Origin: Candolleomyces eurysporus
Taxonomy: Eukaryota > Basidiomycota > Agaricomycetes > Agaricales > Psathyrellaceae
Assembly: GCA_027579435.1 (NCBI GenBank)
Contig: JANBPK010000642.1
Coordinates: 1 to 10,138, forward strand
DNA length: 10,138 nucleotides
Reading direction: 5' to 3'
Part shown: positions 1 through 8,017 of the stretch, piece after piece
Numbering within the stretch: position 1 is the stretch's first letter
How the letters are laid out: every line of letters starts with the position of its first letter
Made by a program: the position numbers and the translations under genes
Notes under the pieces: generated by a model
Seen by the model: only the letters and a program-made list of their open reading frames with translations
Database searches by the model: none
Told to the model about the DNA's origin: nothing

Positions 1-885
1 TGTGGTTGGGGTATCGGACGGAAATGAGCGCGAGGGTCGATGTAAGTATTCTGAAATGAAACAAAAATAAGTGCGCTTCGAACCCGGTAGTACATGGGCG
101 AGGCACTGATCTGTTGCCCTACCTCTAGCCCTCCCAAATATCCAAACTACCAACAAGCGCCGACCACCCGCACGAGTAGCTGGCAAAAGGGGAGATGTCT
201 GTTTGCAATGACTCGGCTGGAAAATTGGCAACCCCCGGTGGGGATTTAAACATGATCGGCGCGCAGGAGTGAGGTGGAGAAGTGGAGACGAGGCAGAGGT
301 TCGGGTGGCGCGTTGAGGTCTGGCCGTCACGCGTCACGCTCACGTGTGGTCGCGACGCGGCTGTCACGACATCAATGCATCAAATTCGGAATCGTCGATT
401 CGGACATGCCACTTAGTCCACGATAATAGCTAAAGGTTACTTGAAGCGCCTCTATGTATCTACAGGGAGGAAAGTCCAGCTGGCCGCGTAGCGAGTTCTC
501 CAAAGTGTGAGACTGTGAAGCTGCTGGCCAATGGTCGTCAGCAGTGTGCTGCAATAGGCTAAGTTCGTAAGCTACTACCTGTAGGACACCCTATGAAAGA
601 TTCGTGTTTTACATGTGTTCTTAATGTGCTCTTAATGTGAGACCGGGAGTTTGCCATGTTGTGGGGTTCTCCGTGTACCCTCTGACTGCTCGAAAGTTCA
701 GAGAAGTGCGGATGCCTGATGGTGAAAGACACATCCAATGAAGGCGGTTCAGATGCAAAACGCGGTCCGATTAAATGTCACATATGCTCCTATACAGTTC
801 AGACAATGAAAACAAAACAAGCCATAGAAACGTGTTAATCGTATGACCAATCTACTGCCTCTAGTAAAACCAAAGGGAGTTTGCT
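1..885. other. Left flank without a supported gene
   Basis: No reading frame here resembles a protein I know, and none has a convincing start, intron or stop context. Stretch 200-370 is GC-rich with a CACGTG core near 341-346 and an ATTTAAAC A/T core near 243-250, so it might be promoter DNA, but of what is not visible. A GTAAGT at 41-46 on the plus strand could be a donor of a gene lying further left; the sequence before it is too short to judge. Confidence 0.4.
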
Positions 886-1035
886 TTCGACAAAGCTCCA
901 CTATCTCCCAAAGCAGCCGTTCACATTCTGCGTAAGAAATGGTTGCATCCTCGGAGAGCGTTCTTTTTAGCTCCTCTATTTTAGGTTGAATACGCCCTTG
1001 TGTCTGTCTGACTTAGACTTCTTTCTCTATTTCCT
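886..1035 (-). pseudogene. Eroded coiled-coil tail of copy A
   Basis: Just past the copy A stop, the neighbouring minus-strand frame resumes family-like sequence: FERCLKEIEKEV aligns with LEQRLKDMDAEAK of copies B and C. One net base is missing near 1045-1055. This frame has a TAA at 1013-1015 and then stays open to about 886, reading as charged helix (for example RIQPKIEELKRTLSED and ECERLLWEIVEL). That fits a former coiled-coil C-terminus now separated from the gene by a frameshift and a nonsense codon. A sequencing error could explain the frameshift but would not remove the TAA. Confidence 0.5.
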
Positions 1036-2256
1036 TCAAACACCGCTCGAATTCGCTTTTTCTTTCCGGAAACCAGAGGCGGCCTTCTTGGACTCTTCCT
1101 CGACGCGGTTCATGTCGACCCGCAACTTATTTGATCGCTCTTCTATCTCGCGACGCGTTTCTTCATCCTTGGCTTGCATGGAAGCTGTGAAAGAGAAACA
1201 AAGAGTATCAGCACGGCGAACCTCCTACAAATGAGACGAACATACCCTTTTTCTCGATACTAATCTCCCGGACAAATTGCGGAACTATCCCTGTATCGCT
1301 GTTCAAAAGAGACCTGATAACCTTTAGAGCAGACTTCCGGGACCCATTATGCCGCATCGTCCGAACCCCCTTGTCCAGCACGGGCTCGAAGATGTCCCGA
1401 GTGGCAAGCTCTTCCTCCGCCCCTGCTCGCTCACCGGCCTCATTCCACATGTTCGTGAGGATCACTACGTTCTTCAACGAGCTGTCTCCGCACTGCTCCC
1501 TGAACATTTTGAAGTACCGGGTAGAGAGGCCACTAAAGCGATCATCTGTATTCCGGTGGACCAGTATGACGCCGGCAAGCGTCTTACGCTTTTGGTAGCT
1601 AGAAGGCAATCAGTAACGTGAAGCATTAGCTTCGTCATGTCGTTGGATTCAAGCAGTCGAGGGAGCTTACGTGCTAGCAAGGACACGCGCAATCATCTTC
1701 AAAATATCGGTATCGCCCCTCGTCGTGTCGTTGAAATCAGGCGTATCAATAAGAGTGACAAGTCGCCCGTCCAGCATGAAGGTGGGTGCGACTTGGACTT
1801 TATTTGTGCACGAGGCCGGGCCAGCACTTGTTTCTAGCTTGCCCCCGCTGGCGGCGTTGATAAACTAGGTGCCAAGCAGATGAACGACTCTCTCATTTAA
1901 AGATGAATGAACTCAACAACTTACAGTCGTCTTGCCACTTCCGCTTGCTCCCATGACACTACGAGTTAATCAGCACCTCATCCGGGTATACAAATCCGGA
2001 AGAACTAACGCTATCACAACCTCTTCCGGCTCTTCCAGCGGCATTGATGGAGCACAAACTCCCCGGGCCCAGCTCTTCAGCGACTGANGCGCCCAAGTCA
2101 TCCATAGGCGTGCTTCGTAGGGCAGCCGACTATGCCTGCGATAACGGACACATGCGTGAAGAACATTAGCACTGCTGCACAAGGATAAATTCCGAGATGG
2201 CGTCCTTACAACTGCTGTGAGGGTACTCGGTCGAAAACCTGGCACGGAGAAGGCAT
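1036..2256 (-). CDS. Copy A: degenerate AIG1/GIMAP-like P-loop GTPase, C-terminally truncated
   Basis: Proposed exons on the minus strand: 2246-2256, 2010-2135, 1925-1958, 1671-1864, 1246-1598, 1036-1184, joined by GT..AG introns of 110, 51, 60, 72 and 61 nt and giving 288 aa. The P-loop GASGSGKT (about residues 49-56) sits in a 34-nt exon, followed by the switch-I Thr in SCT (about 77). The G3 motif reads DTPD instead of DTPG (about 97-100), losing the glycine that normally senses the gamma-phosphate. The G4-like strand VVILTNMW is kept. The long exon is exactly 36 codons shorter than in B, C and D: the stretch after EKK, up to the coiled coil, is gone. The coiled coil (ASMQAKDEETRREIEE...) runs about 45 residues, then a shifted frame meets a TGA at 1036-1038. 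Exon 1 (11 nt, MPSP) is inferred from matching phase and from HSRLPYEAR resembling the N-termini of B and C. In-frame ATGs further upstream (2340, 2301, 2292) are alternatives. Codon 2087-2089 contains an N. It could be a decaying pseudogene or a GTPase-dead paralogue. Confidence 0.7.
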
Positions 2257-2373
2257 GCCAATCAGTGCCAGAACTGCCAGAAGCAGTAGCATGGCAGGCA
2301 TATGCACATGGATGTAAGGAGAAGAGGGTCTTCGTTCCATGGGTACTAGCGGGCTGCTGCGCCTGAGTTACCG

Positions 2374-2381
2374 TTTATATA
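2374..2381 (-). promoter_or_regulatory. TATA box of copy A
   Basis: TATATAAA on the minus strand, 118 bp upstream of the ATG at 2256 and 34 bp upstream of the in-frame ATG at 2340. It occupies the place of the TATA-like A/T cores upstream of B and C, and is followed by a similar CTCA...AGTAC stretch. Transcription would start near 2345-2350, which makes the ATG at 2340 a plausible first start. Confidence 0.5.
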
Positions 2382-2419
2382 CCCTCAAGGTGGCAGCCTA
2401 TTCTCTGAGTTTGACCGAG

Positions 2420-2476
2420 TGGGATTGTAACGAGGCATTCATTTGAAATGCATACTGAAAGCCACGCTTCAGGGTT
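2420..2476. repeat. Dispersed upstream element, diverged copy 3
   Basis: GTGGGATTGTAACGAGGCAT followed by GCCACGCTTCAGGGTTC resembles 8108-8173 in order and spacing, but with many changes. It lies about 165-220 bp upstream of the copy A start. It supports the view that the duplicated unit included several hundred bases of 5' flank. Confidence 0.3.
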
Positions 2477-3436
2477 CTTTTGTGCTTCCAACCTAAAACG
2501 AGGATAGTGTGGCAAACCATGACGGACGTCACGGACAGAATGCACGGCGCAGGGTGTCAACTCATGGGTGGAAGCGAATTGTGGTTGAGCCGGTCAAAGG
2601 ACGCCTTCGTAAGGCAGGCATTCGACCATCGAGGCTGATTTCGAACTTATGTTTGGGAGTTCATGCATGTCTCCGCATTGCCAGACAACGAGAGAGAACC
2701 TAGGTGGCTGTTGGCCGCCGGTGAGAAGTATCATGGAGCACGCAGCGGGCCATGCATACCGGTCCCTTCCTGGCGAGCGCGAGCCCTGCCAGTCCAAGTC
2801 AATAGAAGTGACGGCCTGGCTATATAGGACTGTCGAACTTCACTTACCCATGCAGGAGTAGCTTAGGAAGTAAGTGGTCCAATTGAGAGCACCAACGTTC
2901 ACTCACAGATCCCGAGACTCGAAACAGATTCAGATCCGAGTCTGCTTCGTCGAGGCAGTCGGCGAGATATGATACATGAAGTGAACACCTGGATCGTACT
3001 TACACGAGGCACACAGTCCGACAGGAGGCTGATAGAGGCGCTGCTTGCGATATTGCATGGTTATTAGGTGCTGGTTCAAATCCTAAAGTCATATATATCT
3101 GCCAGAAAATTAGTGTCCTCAAGTCAACACCTACGACCGTGTAGGCGGACTAGACGAATGCTCTTCGAACGGTTTTCCTACTCGGACGCGAGCGAATAAT
3201 TTGCTTCTGGCAGATTTGTATCATGAAGCACAGTGGAACCCAAAAGGAGTCGAATACCGGTAGGCCGAGTACGGGAGACTATGGTGGAGGAAAAAAGCCC
3301 ATCATTGGCCAACTTCATTTCCCCACAGTCATACTCCGGCAATCCAAGCTCAAGCCCACGAAAACAGGAAAAGAATTGGAGCTTGGGGGTTCAGGATGAA
3401 GTCGTACATGGTAAGACTAAGTCATTGTGATATACC
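2477..3436. other. A-B spacer, no gene seen
   Basis: About 1 kb beyond the copy A promoter region. Only short, unconvincing ORFs occur on both strands. TATA-like strings (CTATATAGG near 2819-2828 and ATATATAT near 3091-3098) are present but no credible gene follows. No similarity to the GTPase exons is visible. Confidence 0.45.
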
Positions 3437-3513
3437 TGCATCTCGTAGAAATATCGTGTTGCGTCATATTGAGATGAAAGAGAAGACAATTAAAGGCCGA
3501 GAAAGATATGAAT
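3437..3513 (-). other. Conserved 3' flank (probable 3' UTR) of copy B
   Basis: TGCATCTCGTAGAAATATCG and the following ATGAAAGAGAAGACAATTAA (plus-strand orientation) match the flanks just beyond the stops of C and D. In B the homologous segment reaches the coding end further along because the B stop comes earlier within the LGRAI tail. Confidence 0.45.
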
Positions 3514-4200
3514 TCAGATAGCACGACCTAACCCTGTGGACCGGTCCGCGGCCATTGAGCTGCGGCACTGTTCAAGTCGCACTTGCTCCCAGCTCGGGGA
3601 CTGGAGACTGTTCGCCAATTTCTTGTACTCCACTTCCATGCGATTCATATCATTCTGGAGCTTCGTGGCCTTGGCGTCGATCTCACGACGCGCTTCTTCA
3701 AGTTCGGCTTTGGTGCTCACGGCGGCTGAAGTTGCATTTAACGGGATGTGCATTNAAAAATTGAACAGAGGGAGATTGTTGGGAAGACACACTTACCTTT
3801 CCATTGATCCTGGAGATCCATCATCTTCATCATGATCTTCCTTTGTCGCTCCATCTCAGGGAGGAGCTGCTCCTGCTCCTGCATTCGTCGCTGCTCTTGC
3901 TTGGCCTCAGCGTCCATATCCTTCAAACGCTGCTCGAGATCAGCCTTCTCCTTCTGGAAATTGTTCGCCAGATTCTTGGACTCCGCTTCGATGCGACTCA
4001 TCTCCTTCTGAAGCTTCTTGGCCTCAGCCTCGATCTCGCGACGCGTTTCTTCGTCTTTCGCGTTCATAGCGGCTGAAGTCGTATTGAACGGAGTATGCAT
4101 ATCAGAATCTGAAGAGAGTAATAGTGAGGTCGTTGGCGAGGCACTCGTACCTTGCCATTCATCTTGAAGGTCCCTCAGCTCCTGCTCATGTCGCTCCTTC
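3514..4200 (-). repeat. Intragenic tandem duplication of the coiled-coil module in copy B
   Basis: Reading the minus strand, the unit 'end of long exon - short intron - AAxxxKxEExRREI coiled-coil exon' occurs twice. Unit 1 is about 4200 down to 3855 and unit 2 about 3854 down to 3514. Unit 2 opens with MERQRKIMMKMMDLQDQWK (3798-3854), the counterpart of the exon end at 4152-4199, then an intron at 3726-3796 matching the one at 4073-4150. Both acceptors read ACTTCAG followed by CCGC. Unit 2 is more diverged and internally shortened. This points to unequal crossing-over within an array of this family, with the breakpoint inside the coiled-coil exon. Confidence 0.8.
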
Positions 4201-5220
4201 TCGGCGAGAAGCTCCTTGTTCAGTTCCGTTCCAGCAGCAGTCTGCAAAATATCCTTCTTCTCGTCGACAATTTCCCTCTGAATCTGCAAGACCAGCGGAT
4301 TATTGTCCAAGAGACGTTTGACAATTGCCTGCGCAGACTCCAAAGTATGATCATGGCGGAGCATCTGGGCGCCCTTCTCCAATACGGGTTTGAAGAAAAG
4401 GTCGTCCGACGCTAACTCGCGTTCCCTGGCCTCACCGACGCTTTTGCTAACTTCACCCCACATGTTGGTGAGGATGATGACGTTCTTGAAAGTGCTGTCT
4501 CCGCAAATCTCGCGGAACATCCTGAAGTTGCGAGTCGAGAAACCGCCCATGCGGAAATCGGAGATCCTATGGATGTAAACGACGCCAGCAAGCTTCTTGC
4601 CATGCTGGTAACTGAGAACGGTTTATGCGGTGTCAGCCAAGTGGTACGCAACGGTCAAGGAAAAACGCGACACTCACGTCTCGGTCAAGAAGAGGGCAAT
4701 CATCCGGAGGATCTCAGTATTGCTCTTGGTCGCATCGTCGAAGCCAGGAGTGTCAATCAGAGTGACAGACCGCCCGTCGAGCATGAATGGAGGAGCAACC
4801 TGGACAAGGTTCGTGCAGAAACGTAGGCCGCTGTTGAGCCTTGTGTGAGAACCACTGGCGATGTTTATGAACTGTTTAGGACAAGGCAATGACTCGTCAA
4901 GCATTTTGATACCCATGAAAAGATAGTAGATCTACCGCCGTCTTTCCACTTCCAGTGGCTCCCATAACTCTGGAGGTTGACCGATGTCAGAGATGGATAA
5001 TAGGTGAGATTGAGATGATGACTAACGCGACGACAACTTCATCGGACGGTTGGTGGGGCTGTTGTGAAAGCATGCGAGGGGACGAAGCAAGGGTTGTTGC
5101 CGATGATCCTGGAATCCGTACTTGGTACGGGCGCGACGGACTGTAGATGTCCCATAGATATCGGTGAGTATATTGGTGTCCATCAAAGGATCGTTGTGAA
5201 AGCACTCACAGGATAGGCAT
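3514..5220 (-). CDS. Copy B: AIG1/GIMAP-like P-loop GTPase with duplicated coiled-coil module
   Basis: Exons on the minus strand: 5210-5220, 5027-5140, 4936-4969, 4678-4871, 4151-4611, 3797-4072, 3514-3725; introns of 69, 57, 64, 66, 78 and 71 nt; 433 aa. The short N-terminus (MPILPSRPYQ) and Pro/Ser-rich linker precede VVVAVMGATGSGKT (P-loop about 45-52), SCT-like switch I (FCTNLVQ), DTPGFDD (G3) and VIILTNMWG (G4 position). The family box RHDHTLESAQAI follows, then a long Glu/Lys-rich coiled coil. Unlike C and D, the coiled-coil exon does not run to a stop: it ends in ERQRKIMMKMMDLQDQWK, a copy of the end of the preceding exon (ERHEQELRDLQDEWQ), and splices to a second coiled-coil exon (AAVSTKAELEEARREI...). 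That last exon is shortened and stops at LGRAI, where C continues IDSLFGLH. The intron at 3726-3796 contains an N at 3755. The start is the only ATG in the right frame downstream of the promoter block and shares its CCTTCCATGCCTAT context with C. A predicted cytosolic GTPase; nucleotide hydrolysis is inferred from the motifs. Confidence 0.86.
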
Positions 5221-5286
5221 GGAAGGGGTGAAATCGTTTCGTGCCAATGGGATCCTGTGGGGTCGTACTTGGTTCACTCTCAGAGG

Positions 5287-5299
5287 CTTTTGAAGCCTC
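5287..5299 (-). promoter_or_regulatory. TATA-like core of copy B promoter
   Basis: GGCTTCAAAAGCC on the minus strand, about 70 bp upstream of the copy B start. It aligns with GACTTAAAAGCC upstream of C, and both are followed by a conserved CTGA...CAAGTAC...CCCC block. The A-rich core lies inside a 5-bp palindrome (GGCTT/AAGCC). Core-promoter role is inferred from conservation and position. Confidence 0.4.
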
Positions 5300-5353
5300 C
5301 CGGCCTAGAAGAGGATTTCTAGGTTTATTAAGGGTAGTGCCCACGTTGTCCGT

Positions 5354-5386
5354 TATCGCGAGCGCCAATCCTCCATCTTTCGATAA
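5354..5386 (-). repeat. 33-bp upstream block, copy B
   Basis: This 33-bp block is identical to 7985-8017 upstream of copy C (key part GCGAGCGCCAATCCTCC on the plus strand, containing CCAAT), whereas the sequence around it has diverged. It lies about 135 bp upstream of the copy B start. Perfect retention in a drifting spacer suggests a regulatory element or very recent exchange. Confidence 0.65.
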
Positions 5387-5718
5387 TGTGACAGGGGGGT
5401 ATGAAATCCGCAGCATGAAACGATACTGAAGACTTTCAACCCTCTGGAACGAACCTTATCGACGATTAACTGATGGTAAACGGTTGAGGAGGGTTTAACC
5501 CGGCTCCACATACTAAGCAATGATAGGGAGTGAGCGAACAATTGACCGGAAGGGATTGCGAGGTTCGGTATGTCCTACTCTAAGCTTTCAAGGTTTTGGA
5601 GGTCAGAGGGGACAGGCAAACGTGAACCTAGAAATGGAGAACGGGAAATACCGACGGGAAACAGCGGGGCCGCTGTTGGTTCCTGCACATGCCGCGCATC
5701 CATCTTGGCACCTGGAAT

Positions 5719-5877
5719 CTACATGTATGAACCCGAGTCAACAAAAAATGCCTCGGAATCTCTTGGGCTCCCATCCCGAGTAAGCCGTTCTAGCATTGGT
5801 CTGAAGTCCGTGTGATACTCCTGTATTCTAGTCTCGAGCCTTTGAATTGCGTTCGTCGCACGAATATCTAATGCCAT
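5719..5877 (-). CDS. Hypothetical 52-aa ORF or gene relic
   Basis: ATG at 5875-5877 opens 52 codons ending in TAG: MALDIRATNAIQRLETRIQE followed by YHTDFRPMLERLTRDG and SEAFFVDSGSYM. The composition (charged, balanced, helix-like) is more protein-like than other spacer ORFs. Past the TAG the same frame stays open for about 47 more codons, to near 5575. No family is recognised. It lies upstream of copy B on the same strand and is unlike the GTPase sequence. It could be a fragment of an unrelated gene, a broken exon or chance. An N at 5881 sits just before the ATG. Confidence 0.25.
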   Translation of the reverse strand: MALDIRATNAIQRLETRIQEYHTDFRPMLERLTRDGSPRDSEAFFVDSGSYM

Positions 5878-5892
5878 ACANTTTTTGATGGA

Positions 5893-5970
5893 CTGCCAGT
5901 GGCATGAAAAGCGCAGTGTGGGACGAGGCAACGAGGCATTCGAACGGGAAGCCGTGTTCTGGAGCTCCCC
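5893..5970. repeat. Dispersed upstream element, copy 1
   Basis: GCCAGTGGCATGAAAAGCGC followed by ACGAGGCATTCGAACGGGAA and GCCGTGTTCTGGAGC. It matches, with scattered changes, the segment at 8103-8180 (upstream of C), more weakly 2420-2476 (upstream of A), and its first part 5387-5430 (upstream of B). It appears to be part of the duplicated unit, later moved or duplicated again. Confidence 0.5.
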
Positions 5971-6065
5971 AAGTTCGATTCGTACCTTCTTTACCCGATG
6001 AACAAGGGCTCAAAGGTTTGCTGAGAAATGCAGATGCCCTCACCGCCGGGGCAGATGTATCTCAG

Positions 6066-6118
6066 CGTTGCATCTGGACGGCCATCACCAGGCTGGTTAT
6101 GGCCGTCCAGATGCAACG
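6066..6118. repeat. 53-nt near-perfect hairpin
   Basis: The 20-nt arm 6066-6085 (CGTTGCATCTGGACGGCCAT) is the exact reverse complement of 6099-6118. Inside, after one C/T mismatch (6086/6098), ACCA (6087-6090) pairs with TGGT (6094-6097), leaving a 3-nt loop. That is 24 of 25 pairs. It lies in the spacer between B and C, about 160 bp beyond the copy C stop. No poly-T follows on either strand. It could be a foldback-element remnant, a small-RNA precursor or a replication-derived palindrome. Confidence 0.8.
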
Positions 6119-6216
6119 TGCGCGACGCGAACTAATTCAATTACTAGTATGTAGCTGATAATCCGAGGAACTAAGCAAAGAAATCGTAAAGTCAGACATG
6201 GAAAGGCAAGGGCGTC

Positions 6217-6275
6217 GTAATGTACATCTCGTATAGATCTCTTGTGGCTTCAGATTGCCATGAAAGAAAGGACGA
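6217..6275 (-). other. Conserved 3' flank (probable 3' UTR) of copy C
   Basis: The 59 bases beyond the stop, from GTAATGTACATCTCGTA to GACGATCAG, match those beyond copy D (8721-8779) in sequence and in exact length. Shared 3' flank shows the duplicated unit extends past the coding end. A transcript end here is inferred only. Confidence 0.5.
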
Positions 6276-7799
6276 TCAGTGTAAGCCAAACAAACTATCA
6301 ATAGCACGTCCGAGCGACGCGAAAAATCCGCCCCCAGATCGTCGACGTTGAAGGTCAGCGATCTGTCTGGAGTACTCTTCTTGTCTTTCGCGGGATTGAT
6401 CCGCGTCCGCTCGGCGCTGATTTTCCAGTTCTTCCATCTGGTTGAGGTATTGTTCCTGCAGTCGCTGTTGTTCTTGCTTGGCCTCAGCGTCCATGTCCTT
6501 CAAACGCTGCTCGAGATCAGCCTTCTCCTTCTGGAAATTGTTCGCCAGATTCTTGGACTCCGCTTCGATGCGGCTCATCTCCTTCTGAAGCTTCTTGGCT
6601 TCAGCCTCGATCTCGCGACGCGTTTCTTCGTCTTTCGCGTTCATGGCGGCTGAAGTTGTATTGAAAAGAATGCGCATTAGAATTGAACAGAGCGATCATG
6701 TGAGATCGTTGGCAAGACACTCGTACCTTGCCATTCATCCTGAAGATCTATCATCTCCTTCCTATGTCGCTCCATCTCTGCAAGAAGCTCCTTGTTCAGT
6801 TCCGTTCCAGCAGAAGTCTGCAAAATATCCTTCTTCTCGTCGACAATCTCCCTCTGGATCTGCAAGACCAGCGGATTATTGTCCAAGAGACGTTTGATAA
6901 TTGCCTGCGCAGACTCCAAAGTATGATCATGGCGGAGCATCTGGGCGCCCTTCTCCAATACGGGTTTGAAGAAAAGATCGTCCGACGCCAATTCGCGTTC
7001 CCTGGCCTCACCGACGTCTGTACCGACTTGTCCCCACATGTTGGTGAGGATGATGACGTTCTTGAGAGTACTGTCTCCGCAAAGCTCTCGGAACATCCTG
7101 AAGTTACGGGTCGAAATACCGCCCATGCGGAAGTCGGAGATCCTATGGATATAGATGACGCCAGCAAGCTTCTTGCCATGCTGGTAACTGAGAATGATTT
7201 ATGTAGTGTCGGCCAAGCGGTACACAACGGTCAAGGGAAAAGGCAACACTTACGTCTCAGTTAGGAAGAGGGCGATCATCCGAAGAATCTCGGTGTCGCT
7301 CTTGGTCGTGTCGTCGAAGCCAGGAGTGTCGATGAGAGTGACTGACCGTCCGTCGAGCATGAACGGAGGAGCAACCTGGACAACGTTCGTGCAGGAACGT
7401 AGGCCGCTGCTGATCCTCATGTGTGAACCACTGACGGTATTTATGAACTGTTTAGGACAAGGCAATGAGTCAAGCAGGCTGGTAATCATGAATCTATCAT
7501 AGATCTACCGTCGTCTTTCCACTTCCAGTGGCCCCCATAACTCTGGAGTTGATGGAAGTCAGAGACGAATGACAGGCAAAGTACTTGAGGCGATCACTAA
7601 CGCGATGACAACATGATCTGGCTGTTCCTGAGGTTGTGAAGGTGGGAGAGGGGTCGAGGTTTGAGACCTCGTCGACGGTCTTGGATCCCGGGCCTGGTAT
7701 GGCGGCGAGGGACTATAGATAACACTAGTGAGTATGATAGGGTCCTTCAGTACAACGTTGGGAAAGCGCTCACAAGGCTGCCGGAGCAGGCATAGGCAT
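6276..7799 (-). CDS. Copy C: complete AIG1/GIMAP-like P-loop GTPase with coiled-coil tail
   Basis: Exons on the minus strand: 7774-7799, 7602-7712, 7509-7542, 7254-7447, 6727-7187, 6276-6649; introns of 61, 59, 61, 66 and 77 nt; 399 aa. Residues 1-45 are Pro/Ser/Gln-rich and look disordered. The G domain follows: GATGSGKT at 49-56 (G1), Thr77 in SCTNVVQ (G2 position), DTPG at 97-100 (G3), TNMW at 170-173 where NKxD would be expected (G4). RHDHTLESAQAIIKRLL is a conserved box near the end of the globular part. From about 275 the chain is a heptad-like, Glu/Lys/Gln-rich coiled coil (KDEETRREIEAEAKKLQKEM...). It ends in a glycine-rich hydrophobic tail, GGGFFASLGRAIDSLFGLH. No signal peptide is visible. 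Start 7799 is chosen because its sequence context is shared with B; an in-frame ATG at 7847 would add 16 residues (MIGIASPQNDFAPAPS) and is the first ATG after the TATA-like block, so it is a real alternative. This is the reference copy for the array. Confidence 0.9.
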
Positions 7800-7914
7800 G
7801 GAAGGGGCTGGGGCGAAGTCGTTTTGAGGAGACGCGATGCCAATCATTCGGAAAGGTAGACAATCGAAAGTGTTCTTGGGGACACCCGGGGATAGTACTT
7901 GAGTCACCTATCAG

Positions 7915-7926
7915 CGGCTTTTAAGT
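7915..7926 (-). promoter_or_regulatory. TATA-like core of copy C promoter
   Basis: GACTTAAAAGCC on the minus strand, about 120 bp upstream of the ATG at 7799 and about 70 bp upstream of the alternative ATG at 7847. The downstream block CGCTGATAGGTGACTCAAGTACTATCCCC matches the copy B promoter in order and spacing, so this stretch was duplicated with the gene and partly conserved. Confidence 0.4.
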
Positions 7927-7984
7927 CTCTATCCTGAGAGCGAATTTCCAGGTCGGTCAAAATTTGTGCCTCCACGTTTCCCGC

Positions 7985-8017
7985 TATCGCGAGCGCCAAT
8001 CCTCCATCTTTCGATAA
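7985..8017 (-). repeat. 33-bp upstream block, copy C
   Basis: Identical to 5354-5386 upstream of copy B, here about 185 bp upstream of the copy C start. It ends in TCGATAA, exactly where the extra 85-bp segment of copy C's upstream region begins. Confidence 0.65.

Noticed and set aside
1..46. Possible plus-strand exon ending at a GTAAGT donor
   Set aside because: Only about 40 bases are visible, with no motif and no acceptor or following exon that I could support.
65..95. GGTTCGAA-like string on the minus strand near 77-90, resembling a tRNA T-loop
   Set aside because: The flanking bases do not form the T stem, and no acceptor, D or anticodon arm can be drawn around it.
2594..2861. Overlapping short ORFs on both strands in the A-B spacer near a CTATATAGG string
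   Set aside because: No splice structure, recognisable motif or duplicate in other spacers; the lengths (60-70 codons) are expected by chance at this GC content.
3804..4076. Plus-strand leucine-rich ORFs opposite the coiled-coil exons (also 6348-6653 and 8900-9199), looking like hydrophobic membrane proteins
   Set aside because: They are the exact complement of Glu/Lys/Gln-rich coiled-coil codons, whose reverse complements read as Leu/Phe/Ser. They recur only because the real exons recur, and they have no own promoter or start context.
6728..7264. 178-aa plus-strand ORF opposite copy C, the longest continuous plus-strand frame
   Set aside because: It runs across a conserved minus-strand exon and intron of the GTPase gene; the minus strand carries recognisable GTPase motifs and correct splice sites, the plus strand none.
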